Origin: Boswellia sacra
Taxonomy: Eukaryota > Streptophyta > Magnoliopsida > Sapindales > Burseraceae
Direction: 5' to 3'
Length of the DNA: 64,000 bases
Assembly (NCBI GenBank): GCA_013180625.2
Contig: SNVD02007983.1
Coordinates: 1-64,000 of the forward strand
The position numbers were made by a program, and so were the translations under genes. The notes beneath the pieces are model-generated. The model ran no database searches and had not been told where the DNA came from. It saw only the letters and a program-made list of their open reading frames with translations. Shown piece by piece: positions 25,101-33,290 of the stretch. Every line of letters starts with the position of its first letter. The first letter of the stretch is position 1.

Positions 25101-26526
25101 CAATAAGTGCAGAGAGTGCAACTTGGTCTTGATCAGAAATTTGAATTACCACTTTGACATATGGGCGAAAAATTGGACCTGACTGCATAGTAAGATCAAT
25201 AGGTACCTCACGAGGAATATTCATGATAACTTCTGATGCACTGCTGGTTTCATCTTCTGAATCATCTGACTGGACCTCTATTGAGAACAAAGCATCTTCT
25301 GGATCATCTGACCAGTAATACCATTCATCTGAAAATTCTGGCTCATTGATAAGTTGAAGAAGTCTGATTGGAGCTTTCTTTTTCTGCTTGCATTGCCTGG
25401 CAAAATGTCCCTTCTTTCCGCAAATAAAACATTTGCCTGATTGCTTTGGGAACTTTCGCTTTTTGACAAAACGATACTTAGTCTTTATACTCTGCTTCCA
25501 AGACTTGGCAAATTTTTTCTTAGAATTCTTCTCTTTTTTGCACTTGCAATGGGATAGATGAGAACATCCAAATTCTTGCGGCTTTTTGTTGCAGTATTTT
25601 GTAAGAGAAGTTTTCTCAATCTGCTTCATGTGCTTTTTGAGATCCTGATTGCGACAATGAGTTTGAATCACTTCTGTTGCTAACTGATAGAGACTGGCGA
25701 GGCTGTATGGTGCAAGATCAGTTATCCCATCTGCTTTTAGTTTTGCTTCAAGCATCTCTGCTACTGGACCTGGCATATTAAGAACAAAAGTTCTTTTGAT
25801 TGTATCCGACTGGTTGTTAAATTTGAAGTAGAGAGATTCTTGTTTGAGGAAATATTGCTCAAGCATTTGGACATCACAGCACTTGTTCTGAAGATATTCC
25901 TTCTCAGCAATTTCGCTTTCTCGCTCTCCAGTACCAAAGAAATGAGCAACTATATATCTGATTAACTCATTATATGGTTGATCATGACTAAGGATATACT
26001 CCTTTTCTGCCACAGAAAATGTATCTGCCCACCATCTTCTCAAGGATCCAAGAAATCCTGAGACAAGTCGAAGAGTGACTGCTCGTTTGCTAAGATGTGG
26101 AGCGCGTTGTATTTCTCCTTCTGCCCAAGCTAACATCTTTTCAAAATATGCTGGTCTTTCTTCTAGTTTTAGACCATCAATATTCCAAAAAGTTTTTACA
26201 TTTGGAGCGTTTGGCACCTGAATCTGAACATCAAGCTCTTCTTGATTTTCTTGATTTTGGTTTTCACCAACATTTGCCGAAGAAGATACTCCTGATGTTT
26301 CTCCTCTGCTCATGTCTGGCTTAAACTGAGGAGTTCTCTGTCTGAATCTACCAGTAGTATCAACATATGTCGGATTTGCAGGAATATGTGGCTGCTCCAT
26401 CATAACCGGTTCAGCAACTGAGGAAGATAAAGATTCAGAGGAATTGTTTGATCCATCTGATGTAGAACCAGATAGATCATCATCCCAACCAGAGGCATGA
26501 ATAGGCCATGGTTGCACATGTGGCAT
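22198..26526 (-). CDS. Caulimovirid polyprotein: capsid, protease, reverse transcriptase, RNase H and C-terminal extension
   Basis: Uninterrupted 1442-codon frame. Order: capsid-like region with a basic segment and a CCHC zinc knuckle (CFICGKKGHFARQC, about residue 365); aspartic protease with LIDTGA near residue 475; reverse transcriptase with YIDDVLIFS near residue 790; RNase H with LQTDAS near residue 937, ending about residue 1060 at LADFLSRP. No integrase follows. The last 378 residues match no domain I recognise and end in an acidic tail. The start is the first ATG of the frame; the frame is open about 60 bases further upstream, and it overlaps ORF1 by 127 bases in the -1 frame. The protein would be cleaved into virion and replication proteins. 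No premature stop is visible, unusual for an endogenous copy. Confidence 0.9.
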   Translation of the reverse strand: MPHVQPWPIHASGWDDDLSGSTSDGSNNSSESLSSSVAEPVMMEQPHIPANPTYVDTTGRFRQRTPQFKPDMSRGETSGVSSSANVGENQNQENQEELDVQIQVPNAPNVKTFWNIDGLKLEERPAYFEKMLAWAEGEIQRAPHLSKRAVTLRLVSGFLGSLRRWWADTFSVAEKEYILSHDQPYNELIRYIVAHFFGTGERESEIAEKEYLQNKCCDVQMLEQYFLKQESLYFKFNNQSDTIKRTFVLNMPGPVAEMLEAKLKADGITDLAPYSLASLYQLATEVIQTHCRNQDLKKHMKQIEKTSLTKYCNKKPQEFGCSHLSHCKCKKEKNSKKKFAKSWKQSIKTKYRFVKKRKFPKQSGKCFICGKKGHFARQCKQKKKAPIRLLQLINEPEFSDEWYYWSDDPEDALFSIEVQSDDSEDETSSASEVIMNIPREVPIDLTMQSGPIFRPYVKVVIQISDQDQVALSALIDTGAVSSIIHSNCLPKSLFIPTAVRFSAASGDLFQSSKCTRAINLLPFHKRHSFFAFDQSGEDLLLGMDFLSILSPFTFHPEGFAFTMLDPVTQNSRSCLLPWIEKFSISRRGENVKSLAPKFETEHKELLECCGDVPNKFWSREQYFVSLPYKDNWEMPHQTASHPGLPHDEDLCREEISELLKINLISPSKSEWASQAFYVNNRAERVRGKKRFCIDYRKLNDCLRDIRYPVPRKICLLKRMAKSKIYSKFDMKSGFWQVGVRKEDRYKTAFIVPHGHYEWNVMPFGLKNAPSEYQHRMDDVYKDIINFCLVYIDDVLIFSNNDEDHVQHLKQFKSLTFEHGLVLSERKMFIGIPEVDFLGLHIKDGYTKPMPHIAEKIFLFPDKLTSRKMIQQFLGIVNYAGDYIKNLSRYTSKISRHIRKKAAAWSDEATQAVIDLKEKCRSLPPLKIPDTGQLILQTDASDKFWGAVLLEQEGSYRRICAYKSGQFSDSQQHYPSSKKEVLAVINAIKKFQFHLSLEEFVVETDYKYFEGLLRRREGEIPDPQLARWSESLSRFKFKVRYIKGESNVLADFLSRPIPRPIQVITMASSSSKPYMLGQDAFERRQEGLRRRKLPQTLEDYKGKTIMEPPGLTKMKGTEFLYDLPSFCSLLPPEIKTDIEDRVFYARDYPETSDKTFGRTWDLLYQCMMSPSTEERRFQLLSPSPNPDQIFETVYQISPNFHVVHDEDTNWGHSVIPEASPLGYYSYWLLFNLYPIAMVFDPVLIHRSRRYNPNRWFDRMFSPIFEDLLTLTLKGGFQIIHKMIVIFQLSDIWGRTREPFIEPIIHDHMSDDIQTCWEGCLHARKRLAEVYQMPLLYCTHSPVSDNVLNSPDLFYKERIKSLELVNDSSEDESIQEYRHDYHEWLRKQGRANEIQNPSPPWEDLDEGWEDWPQPQLPNEPVDPQLPPINQVPWQDDFFFDNDED

Positions 26527-28004
26527 TTCATAATTTCTCCAAAAGCCTTTGAAACTGTTGCCCGTAGGACTTTCTTCCCAATATCAGAATTCTTTCTTGG
26601 CTTATCTTTCTTCCAAGAAATCTTCTTTTTCTTCTTTTGCTCAAAGAATCTTCGCTGCTCTTCACGAACTTGATTAAGAAAATAGTCACTGTCAACTCCA
26701 GTACTGACAATCATGTTGATTGGACGAGGTTTTTCATGAGCATCTGAAAGTTGTTTGACTGTTAGCTTGTGAACTTTCTTCAGTCGCCTGCGTATCTCTT
26801 GAAGTTCTTGCTTAATCTGCTCTTGCTGCTCAGCAATGGCTTCTAACGCTCTGTTTTGTTGTAGAGCATTAGTGTTGTGCCAGTTGACCGCCTTTTCAAT
26901 GGGACCAAACTCTGTTGGATCAAGCTTTTGAACAACCCAGCTTCCAGCAACATAATTTCCAGAGGCATTAGAGACAAAATCATTTTCTGGAAATTTGAAC
27001 ATATTGATGGATCCGCCATATTTCACTGAATGAGATCTAGGAAGAAAATGAGTTCTGGGCATATGAGTGCAAGATCTAGGATTCTTGCCATCCAGCTGAC
27101 ACTTTTCACAGGGATAGATAGGAACTGATTCTCTTGGAAAAGAAACTGAGGTTCTGCCAGCAGACAGCTTTTCTATCTTTGGCTTGTCATGGACAGTTTG
27201 AGGCTTGTTACTCTGCTCATACTCATTAATCCATTTTGGAGGAAAAACGAGCTGATTTTGCTTGAAAGTTTGAGGCTGAATGATTATACCATTACCAGTG
27301 AGTCTAGTAATTGGCATATTTGTGTGGTTCAGGGAAAAGAGATGTGTTTGGACTTTATAGGTCATGGAATGATGAATTGCAAGGGCTGACTCATTGGGAT
27401 TCATTTCTAATCCATGTAACTGGATCATGACTTTGATAGTGTTTGGCAAAGTAGGCTTGGAAATATCAAGGGTAAAGTTAGGCTCAACTTGTATGATAAC
27501 ATGACCTTGATTGAGACCTACCTCAACAGCTGATATCAAAGCTTTTTCAAAAGACTGCCAACGAGTATCTAGAACTGCAATGAAACAAGTAACATTTTTA
27601 CCACCAAGGAATAATGGTTGCAATCCTATTCGAATTGCTCCCAGATGAATTCCACGGTAGCCTTCTCGACTGTATCTTTGGATATCTGGTGCGGAAATTA
27701 TAGGAAGATAGGTTTCTGAAGAACTTGAAGAAATAGACTGGACGGACACTTCCGAGGACTTGTACACAGACTTGAGTTTAGGGGTTCTAAACGGAACAAG
27801 GGTTTTTAGTTTAGGAATAAGAACACTGACATCATAGAACTTATAAGGATTAAGAGGATCTAGATGAAAGGGTTGTAGAGAATTGGGTTTAGTATCTGAC
27901 TCATACTCTGCCTCATAATGAAAGTTTGTGACCGAACTAGAAGAAGAAGGAACTTCTGAAGAAGACTTTGCAAATTCAGTCGTTGCTATCTCTTGGTTAT
28001 CCAT
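26400..28004 (-). CDS. Caulimovirid ORF1: 30K-superfamily movement protein with coiled-coil C-terminus
   Basis: 534 codons from the ATG at 28004, chosen because its context (ACAATGG) is strong; an in-frame ATG at 28127 would add 41 residues. The central region with IHLGAIRIGLQPLF (around residue 125), VLDTRW, and a run ending in VEPNFTLDI matches the caulimovirid movement-protein core, which moves virus through plasmodesmata. Further on there is a Cys/His-rich stretch (PCEKCQLDGKNPRSC) and a charged Glu/Gln/Arg coiled coil around residues 390-430. The last 40 residues overlap the start of ORF2. The frame is intact. What the C-terminal half does is not known to me; a virion-associated role is only a guess from the coiled coil. 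Confidence 0.85.
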   Translation of the reverse strand: MDNQEIATTEFAKSSSEVPSSSSSVTNFHYEAEYESDTKPNSLQPFHLDPLNPYKFYDVSVLIPKLKTLVPFRTPKLKSVYKSSEVSVQSISSSSSETYLPIISAPDIQRYSREGYRGIHLGAIRIGLQPLFLGGKNVTCFIAVLDTRWQSFEKALISAVEVGLNQGHVIIQVEPNFTLDISKPTLPNTIKVMIQLHGLEMNPNESALAIHHSMTYKVQTHLFSLNHTNMPITRLTGNGIIIQPQTFKQNQLVFPPKWINEYEQSNKPQTVHDKPKIEKLSAGRTSVSFPRESVPIYPCEKCQLDGKNPRSCTHMPRTHFLPRSHSVKYGGSINMFKFPENDFVSNASGNYVAGSWVVQKLDPTEFGPIEKAVNWHNTNALQQNRALEAIAEQQEQIKQELQEIRRRLKKVHKLTVKQLSDAHEKPRPINMIVSTGVDSDYFLNQVREEQRRFFEQKKKKKISWKKDKPRKNSDIGKKVLRATVSKAFGEIMKCHMCNHGLFMPLVGMMIYLVLHQMDQTIPLNLYLPQLLNRL

Positions 28005-28301
28005 TGTCCTTATGTTGCCTCTCAGGGTCTTACTACAAAAGGAGAATATAGATATAACTTTTCTTGTGGATATTAGCTCTTTTTTCTCACGCCACCTTGG
28101 CTTTCTTTTCGAGCATTCACACCACAATAGAAAAGTATCCTCAATCTATATTTCTTCACTCTGGATAGCCTTAACTGAATCACAACTTCTAACTCAGAAA
28201 TTCATAAGATATCAAAATGATAAAATTCAACCGACGGCAGGGCCGAACTGAGAGAACTTTATTATTTTGAACCTTAAACTTCAACTCCTTTTGGGAGGAT
28301 A
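28005..28301 (-). other. Viral leader between primer site and ORF1
   Basis: About 300 bp of untranslated leader within the presumed pregenomic RNA. It carries short upstream start codons, as is usual in caulimovirid leaders. I did not resolve a specific stem or shunt structure. Confidence 0.6.
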
Positions 28302-28314
28302 GGCTCTGATACCA
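28302..28314 (-). promoter_or_regulatory. tRNA-Met primer-binding site of the caulimovirid
   Basis: Minus strand reads TGGTATCAGAGCC, the complement of the 3' end of plant initiator tRNA-Met, the conserved minus-strand DNA primer of Caulimoviridae. It lies three bases after the 343-bp promoter region. Confidence 0.95.
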
Positions 28315-28317
28315 TTA

Positions 28318-28660
28318 AAACAACTAGGCTCAGAGTACAAGCTCTGATTCTATTACTAGAGAAAGAGATTACACAAGGGATAGACACACGAGAGACTCGG
28401 CTAGTATTCCGTGTCCCAATACAAAGCCCAAGTATCCTTTATATAGGCCAAGCCAGGATACTATGCTAGGATGCTTCCTTATCTCTAAGGAATCTCCTTT
28501 ACACGTATACACTACTTTACAACTCACACCTTATCATTATCATCATAACACTGGACACCTCACTATATGACTCACACATAAAGACAATACAACATCATTA
28601 CACTAGCATGACTCAACTTATGCTTTATTGCTTTATGTCACATCAAGTCACATCATGTCT
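28318..28660 (-). repeat. Viral promoter/intergenic region, 5' copy
   Basis: 343 bp, same length as and identical by eye to 21813-22155. It directly precedes the primer site, so it is in the correct position to drive pregenomic RNA across ORF1 and ORF2. Confidence 0.9.
28437..28445 (-). promoter_or_regulatory. TATA box of the viral promoter driving ORF1/ORF2
   Basis: Minus strand TATATAAAG. Initiation would be expected roughly 25-35 bp downstream (near 28405-28412), leaving a leader of about 400 nt before ORF1. The other two copies carry the same box (21932-21940 on the minus strand, 29178-29186 on the plus strand). Confidence 0.75.
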
Positions 28661-28964
28661 CTGTAATCAATACAGAATCTTTTCTTTCCACGAACACGCT
28701 CAGCTCTGTTGTTGACGTAGAAAGCTTGACTTGCCCATTCAGATTTTGAAGGACTGATGAGATTTATTTTGAGAAGTTCAGAGATTTCTTCTCTGCAAAG
28801 ATCTTCATCATGTGGTAATCCTGGATGTGAAGCTGTTTGATGTGGCATCTCCCAATTGTCTTTGTAAGGGAGAGAAACAAAATATTGTTCTCGAGACCAG
28901 AACTTGTTTGGAACATCTCCACAGCATTCTAGAAGTTCTTTGTGCTCTGTTTCAAACTTTGGAG
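28661..28964 (-). pseudogene. Duplicated fragment of the viral polyprotein gene
   Basis: 304 bp identical by eye to 24440-24743, covering residues about 595-696 (between protease and reverse transcriptase, up to the RT N-terminus). It is in the same orientation as the main copy. Its junction with the inverted promoter region shares two bases (AG), and the other junction shares one, suggesting end-joining with microhomology. It cannot encode a functional domain. Confidence 0.9.
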
Positions 28965-29244
28965 ACATGATGTGACTTGATGTGACATAAAGCAATAAAG
29001 CATAAGTTGAGTCATGCTAGTGTAATGATGTTGTATTGTCTTTATGTGTGAGTCATATAGTGAGGTGTCCAGTGTTATGATGATAATGATAAGGTGTGAG
29101 TTGTAAAGTAGTGTATACGTGTAAAGGAGATTCCTTAGAGATAAGGAAGCATCCTAGCATAGTATCCTGGCTTGGCCTATATAAAGGATACTTGGGCTTT
29201 GTATTGGGACACGGAATACTAGCCGAGTCTCTCGTGTGTCTATC

Positions 29245-29248
<4 letters not shown>
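28963..29248 (+). repeat. Inverted, truncated copy of the viral promoter region
   Basis: 286 bp of the 343-bp region in opposite orientation, keeping the TATA box (29178-29186) and about 62 bp after it, then ending at CTATCCCTT where TA microsatellite begins. It lacks the last 57 bp next to the primer site. It points outward, to the right. Confidence 0.9.

Positions 29249-29286
<38 letters not shown>
29249..29286. repeat. (TA)n microsatellite at the right viral junction
   Basis: About 38 bp of TA repeat directly abutting the viral sequence; it matches the TA run at the left junction (21791-21812). Confidence 0.95.
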
Positions 29287-29291
<5 letters not shown>

Positions 29292-29404
29292 ATAGTTAGC
29301 TACTGTACTTAAGATTTTTTATTAGATCAAGCACACTCCTTTACATTTAGGTGACTGATGCATCCTTACTTTGAATTTCAAATTACTTTACCTCTAAGAT
29401 GACC

Positions 29405-29528
29405 GCTTTACCCTTTGTCCGTTTAATCTAACGTTTTCAGAAAAACCTCAGGGGGCAATCTTATGTTTCAGAAAATCGAGACTCTAATTTATTTTTGTCT
29501 AACATCAGGAGATAAATTGAATTTTTTC
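29405..29528 (-). repeat. MULE-1 right terminal inverted repeat
   Basis: Read on the minus strand it runs TTCAATTTATCTCCTGATGT onwards and mirrors 15773-15900, including the shared GATTTTCTGAAA block. Confidence 0.65.
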
Positions 29529-29537
29529 AAAAAAAAA

Positions 29538-29993
29538 TATTGTTTCATCTTCGGGCCTATTAATTGAAAATTTGGCCAATTAATTAGAAATTGGTTATTA
29601 CCATTATGTGCAATTTCTTAAACAAAATCCAAGCATTTAAAAACGACTTTCGATTCATTAATTAAACAGCATTTAATTGATTAATTAATTAACAAAGTCT
29701 GTTATTGTTGAACTAACGCATGTTCAGTCGTACATCAACTGCCAAGTTGTTCTTGCTTTCTCCGATATATTACTATATAGTACAATTATGCGGTTGGTTG
29801 TGCACTACGTGTTATATCCTAATTGCTTTAGTTTTGTATTGTTGAGAAAGGGTAAAGTCTGAGGTTGTGAAATTCACAAACACGACCCAAACTTTTGGAG
29901 AAGTCCGAAAATGATCTAAGCATTGAAAATTTATATGTTATGTACCTAGCTATTTGACAGTCCAACAATGTTAATAAGTACGTTAGATAAGTG
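29538..29993. other. Spacer between MULE-1 and MULE-2, no gene seen
   Basis: About 450 bp of AT-rich non-coding DNA. Confidence 0.6.
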
Positions 29994-30002
29994 TAAAAAA
30001 TA

Positions 30003-30830
30003 GGGAAAATTGAAAAAATGGACAAATTTAGGGGGCTTGTTTGAAAAATGGACATGTTCTGAAATATTTTCATCCCATAGACACTTTTGTGTCTAAAAGA
30101 CAAAAACACCCATGTCCTGAAATAAATTCCCAAAACCTTTGTTATTTCATATCCTTCGGACAAATTTGAAGAAAGACAGTAAAGTAAAACAAAGAACAAT
30201 GGAAACCAGTAACAGCTCGAATTATATACCTTAAAAATGGGTTATGTATATGAACTAAGGGTAGAGATAGTGCCGTCTGTGTGAAAAAATGCTGGAAATT
30301 GGCTGTCGGTGTGCAAAAATGGGTTTTCGCAGTCGAAGGTCGAAGAAGACGACTGTGTTCGAGTGTCTTCGAGTGTCGTCGAGTGTAGTTGAGTGTCGAG
30401 AAGTTCTGTCGGGACCGAATCTCGACAAGTCTGATGGTTGTTTCGAGTGTCTCGACATTGCGTCCATTCTAGGTTCGAGTGTCGCGAGTTCGAGTTCCGT
30501 CGAGGGTCTTGTGGATTGTCGAGAGTTCGTGTGTCGCGTGTCGAGAGTCGAGTGTCGGACGAAGGGAACAGACCTATAGATGTCTCGAACCATGCATGTC
30601 GAGTGTTTCAAGAGTTGTGACACTATTTTGTCGAGCTTTCGAGGACGTGCGTCGAGTGTCGAGTGTCGTCGAGCGTTTTGGCAGAACACTTATTTTTTGG
30701 ACTTTTGCAAGCAATTTCGTAATTATTTTTTATCCACGGAACTTATATGATATGATATGTCTCAATCATGAAGGAAATGGAAAGTTTACACATACTCATT
30801 GTATACAATGGTTGTTGGACCAGAAAACAC
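30003..30830 (+). repeat. MULE-2 left terminal inverted repeat
   Basis: Mirrors the right arm 41615-42678. It includes a TCGAGTG-rich minisatellite (about 30340-30680) and, at its inner end, a copy of the transposase start: ATG at 30769 followed by GAAATGGAAAGTTTACACAT. ORFs over the minisatellite are repeat artefacts. Confidence 0.85.
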
Positions 30831-30999
30831 GAGAAACATGTATGTACTATCACAAAGACCCCCCCTAAGGTTTTGACTTAATTTCATTCGGAAACACTGT
30901 TTGTTACATTTCATCATACGGTAGCCCTGACTTTTTCGAAATTCATCATGGACACCCCTTCTGTCAGTTTTGCTGTTAAGTGACATCATACGGTACCCC

Positions 31000-33290
31000 T
31001 AACTTTCTTGCCAGATATTGTTGTGAATGTTGTGTGGTAGGTGTTCACATACTTCCGAACATCATCCTCCTTTGAGAGGCTAAAAAGCTTCCTAATCTGG
31101 GATGCCCTCTTTGGACCGCTCATCCTTGGGTTTCCACTGTTTGTCGACCCAGGTAGATCGTTCTCATCCTTCTTAACTATAACCAAGTTCAATACAGACA
31201 GATCTTGATTAACAATACATCCACGAACAGATTTCCTCGTTCGGTCTCCATTGCGCCTTCCATAACCTCTGAAGCAAGGGGAGATTGTTAGCCCTAAGGC
31301 TACATGATAATTTTGATGATAACAATACACATTGATTCATTGAGATTATATTTATGCGCAAGAATAAGATTATTGAAATAATTGCAAAATCACGATGGGG
31401 CTTATTAAAATGAAGTGTTGAAGCCAAAGGAGAATACTACATGTTAAAGGCACAAAAGTAGTGTTGAAGCCAAAGGAGAATACTACATGTTAAAGGCACA
31501 AAAGTTTAAGAACAAGGTTTGATTCAAGGAATGCGTCACATGAGCAATGTTCAATCAATTGGTCATATATTTTTCTACAGATGTCCAAATGAAGTGATTC
31601 TTGACCCTTTGGAAAGTTTACTCAATTTATAACATTTCATACGTTTTAAAGAAATTCAAATTTCAAGTGTAAGGTTGTCCAAATTATTATGCAATTTGAA
31701 AGACAAACGGAAGCAACTGACATGAGCACCGAATACTCTTTCGGACATATCTTGAGGTAGAAATATAAAAATGACTTGATTATTGTGGCATTGAAAAAAG
31801 GACTTAATGGGGCACATTTTATATGTTTAGAAGAAATTCAAATTTCAAATGCAAGGCCGATATAATTGACATGCAATTTGGTGGACTGACACAGAGAAGA
31901 AAAATCAACTCATATGAGTACCGAATGATGTGTTATCCATATCTTGAGCTAGAGATATCCAAATAACTTGATTCTTGTGGCATTGGAAAGATGATTCAAT
32001 GGATCACATTTCATATTCTTTGAAGAAATTCAAATTTGAAACGGAAGGCTGACATAATACACATGCAAGTCGGTGGACTGACATATGGAAGAAAAATCAA
32101 TTCACATGAGCGCCGAATGGTGTTTTGGCCATATCTTGAGCTACAAATATCCAAATGACTTGGTTCTTGCAGATTTTCAAATTTCAAACAGAACATTGAA
32201 AAAAGTGGCAGACAAGATTACGTTTTTTATGGTGGGCAAAAAATTTGGAGTTGGTGTCTTCACTTGATTAAGTTCAATCAAATTGCCTATAAAAGGAGCC
32301 CTTCTCCCATGCATTCAAACAGAGCAAGAGAGGCATCTATCAAGCAAAAAACAAGAGAAATATCAAGTCTGCAAAACTTTTATATTCTTTATCTACTCTT
32401 TGAATAGAGTTGTACTTTTGTGGCTGCTGTTTTTTTCTTCGTTCTTGTATTGTGGTGAGAGTGAGATCTCCTTGTAAAGGATAAAAGTTATCCTTGAGAG
32501 AACTCTTGGTGTGGTGTTATGAAGAGTTGAAGAAAGTTGCCTCGGTGAGGTTGTTCATCAAGAAGAACTCTTGGTGTAGTGTTGTCAAGAGTTGAAGAAA
32601 AAGTCTTGGTGTTGTTGTTCATCAAGCAAGTTGTAAAGATTTTTATAACTCAGTGGAAAGCCTAGCTTGGAGCTAGGAGCCCGTGGACGTAGGCAAGGTT
32701 TGCCGAACCACGTGAATTGAGTTTGCACTCTCTCTATCGCTATCTCTTTATATTTACTTGCACTTGTGATTGTTCGTTATTGTTATTCTCTTTGCATCTT
32801 TCATAACTTCTAATTTCATATTCTTCACCTTTATTCCTAAAGAAAGAGTAAACTAATTTTGGTTATTCAAGAAAAGTTTTACAAATCCATTTTGATAAAT
32901 AAAAACCCAAATCACCCCCCCTCTTGGGTTGCCATACCTGGGTCAACAGGTTCCTCTTTGAAGCAAAAGATGAACACGACCAGGAGTCAGAACTCCCAGT
33001 TCCATTGGGAATCCTTGCTTGTCGCAGCCTCCCATGATCTTAAAAACATATCCTTGAATTGTAGACCCCAGAGCATCTGTACTAAATTCTTGGGAGCTCC
33101 TCCTATCTAAAAAGACTCGGGCTTCTGATCGTCATCGATCTCAAGCTTGTTGTGGCAACCAGTGGTTGGGTTTGCTATGTTAAACTTCATTTTGCATCAA
33201 CTCAACTCAACTGAACTCTTGCTATCAGCGTGCGCAGTGCAGAGGAGGCAGCGAAGAGCACTTGGGTTCTGTGAGCAGCTCCCGTGAGAC
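31000..33290 (-). pseudogene. RPS6: Captured cytosolic 40S ribosomal protein S6 sequence, broken
   Basis: Minus strand from the ATG at 33190: MKFNIANPTTG and KLEIDDDQK, then frameshifted text whose bases match the region of [13 protein letters not shown] and VLTPGRV. After the 1.66-kb solo LTR, the sequence resumes at 31285 with [20 protein letters not shown] and ends near 31005 at [17 protein letters not shown]. This is the N-terminal two-thirds of RPS6, preceded by what looks like its 5' UTR (to about 33290). The C-terminal third is absent. A stop after DDDQKPESF, indels and the LTR make it non-functional. No introns are visible over roughly 600 bp of coding sequence. Confidence 0.85.
31286..32948 (+). 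mobile_element. Solo LTR (1.66 kb) inserted in the captured RPS6
   Basis: Starts TGTTAGCCCTAAGG and ends TGGGTCAACA. It has a TATA box (TATAAAA, 32288-32294) with a typical transcribed leader after it. The region at about 31640-32200 holds three degenerate repeats of roughly 175 bp (GAAATTCAAATTTCAAA, CATATCTTGAG, CCAAATGACTTG), and a 42-bp tandem copy lies at 31410-31505. The 3' end with CCCCCCCTCTTGGGTTGCCA is common in large plant Copia LTRs. No primer site or coding sequence follows, so it is a solo LTR. A clean target duplication was not seen. Confidence 0.7.

Larger units (their letters stand above)
21813..29248 (-). mobile_element. Endogenous caulimovirid insertion (full unit plus rearranged partial copy)
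   Basis: In the minus-strand direction the insertion reads: truncated inverted promoter region (29248-28963), a 304-bp pol piece (28964-28661), promoter region (28660-28318), tRNA-Met primer site (28314-28302), leader, ORF1 (28004-26400), ORF2 (26526-22198), and promoter region again (22155-21813). No integrase is encoded, and a 30K-type movement protein is present. Both facts point to a plant pararetrovirus (Caulimoviridae), not an LTR retrotransposon. One complete unit (28317-21813, about 6.5 kb) is opened exactly at the primer site, where caulimovirid DNA carries a discontinuity. Both outer ends abut TA microsatellite. Genus cannot be fixed by eye. Confidence 0.85.
15773..29528 (-). mobile_element. 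MULE-1: old Mutator-like element with nested insertions
   Basis: The left end from 15773 (GGGATAATTCTAATTTGTCC) matches the reverse complement of the right end finishing at 29528. Similarity continues for about 120 bp through TCTGAAA..TAAGATTGC and TGAAAACGTT..ATT. The flanks are A-rich 9-mers agreeing at 8 of 9 positions (15764-15772 and 29529-29537), consistent with a Mutator 9-bp duplication although low in complexity. It contains a decayed minus-strand MuDR-type transposase gene, a hAT MITE, a small TG..CA element, repeated AT-rich DNA, and a 7.4-kb caulimovirid insertion. Without the virus it is about 6.3 kb, a normal autonomous-MULE size. Confidence 0.7.

Noticed and set aside
21813..28660. 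LTR retrotransposon call for the region with 343-bp direct repeats
   Set aside because: No integrase, a caulimovirid-type movement protein, no target duplication, and the rearranged third copy indicate a pararetroviral insertion.
30289..30868. ORFs rich in Arg, Ser, Val and Cys in the MULE-2 left arm
   Set aside because: Periodic translation of the TCGAGTG minisatellite; the same occurs at 37286-38429 and 41626-42270.
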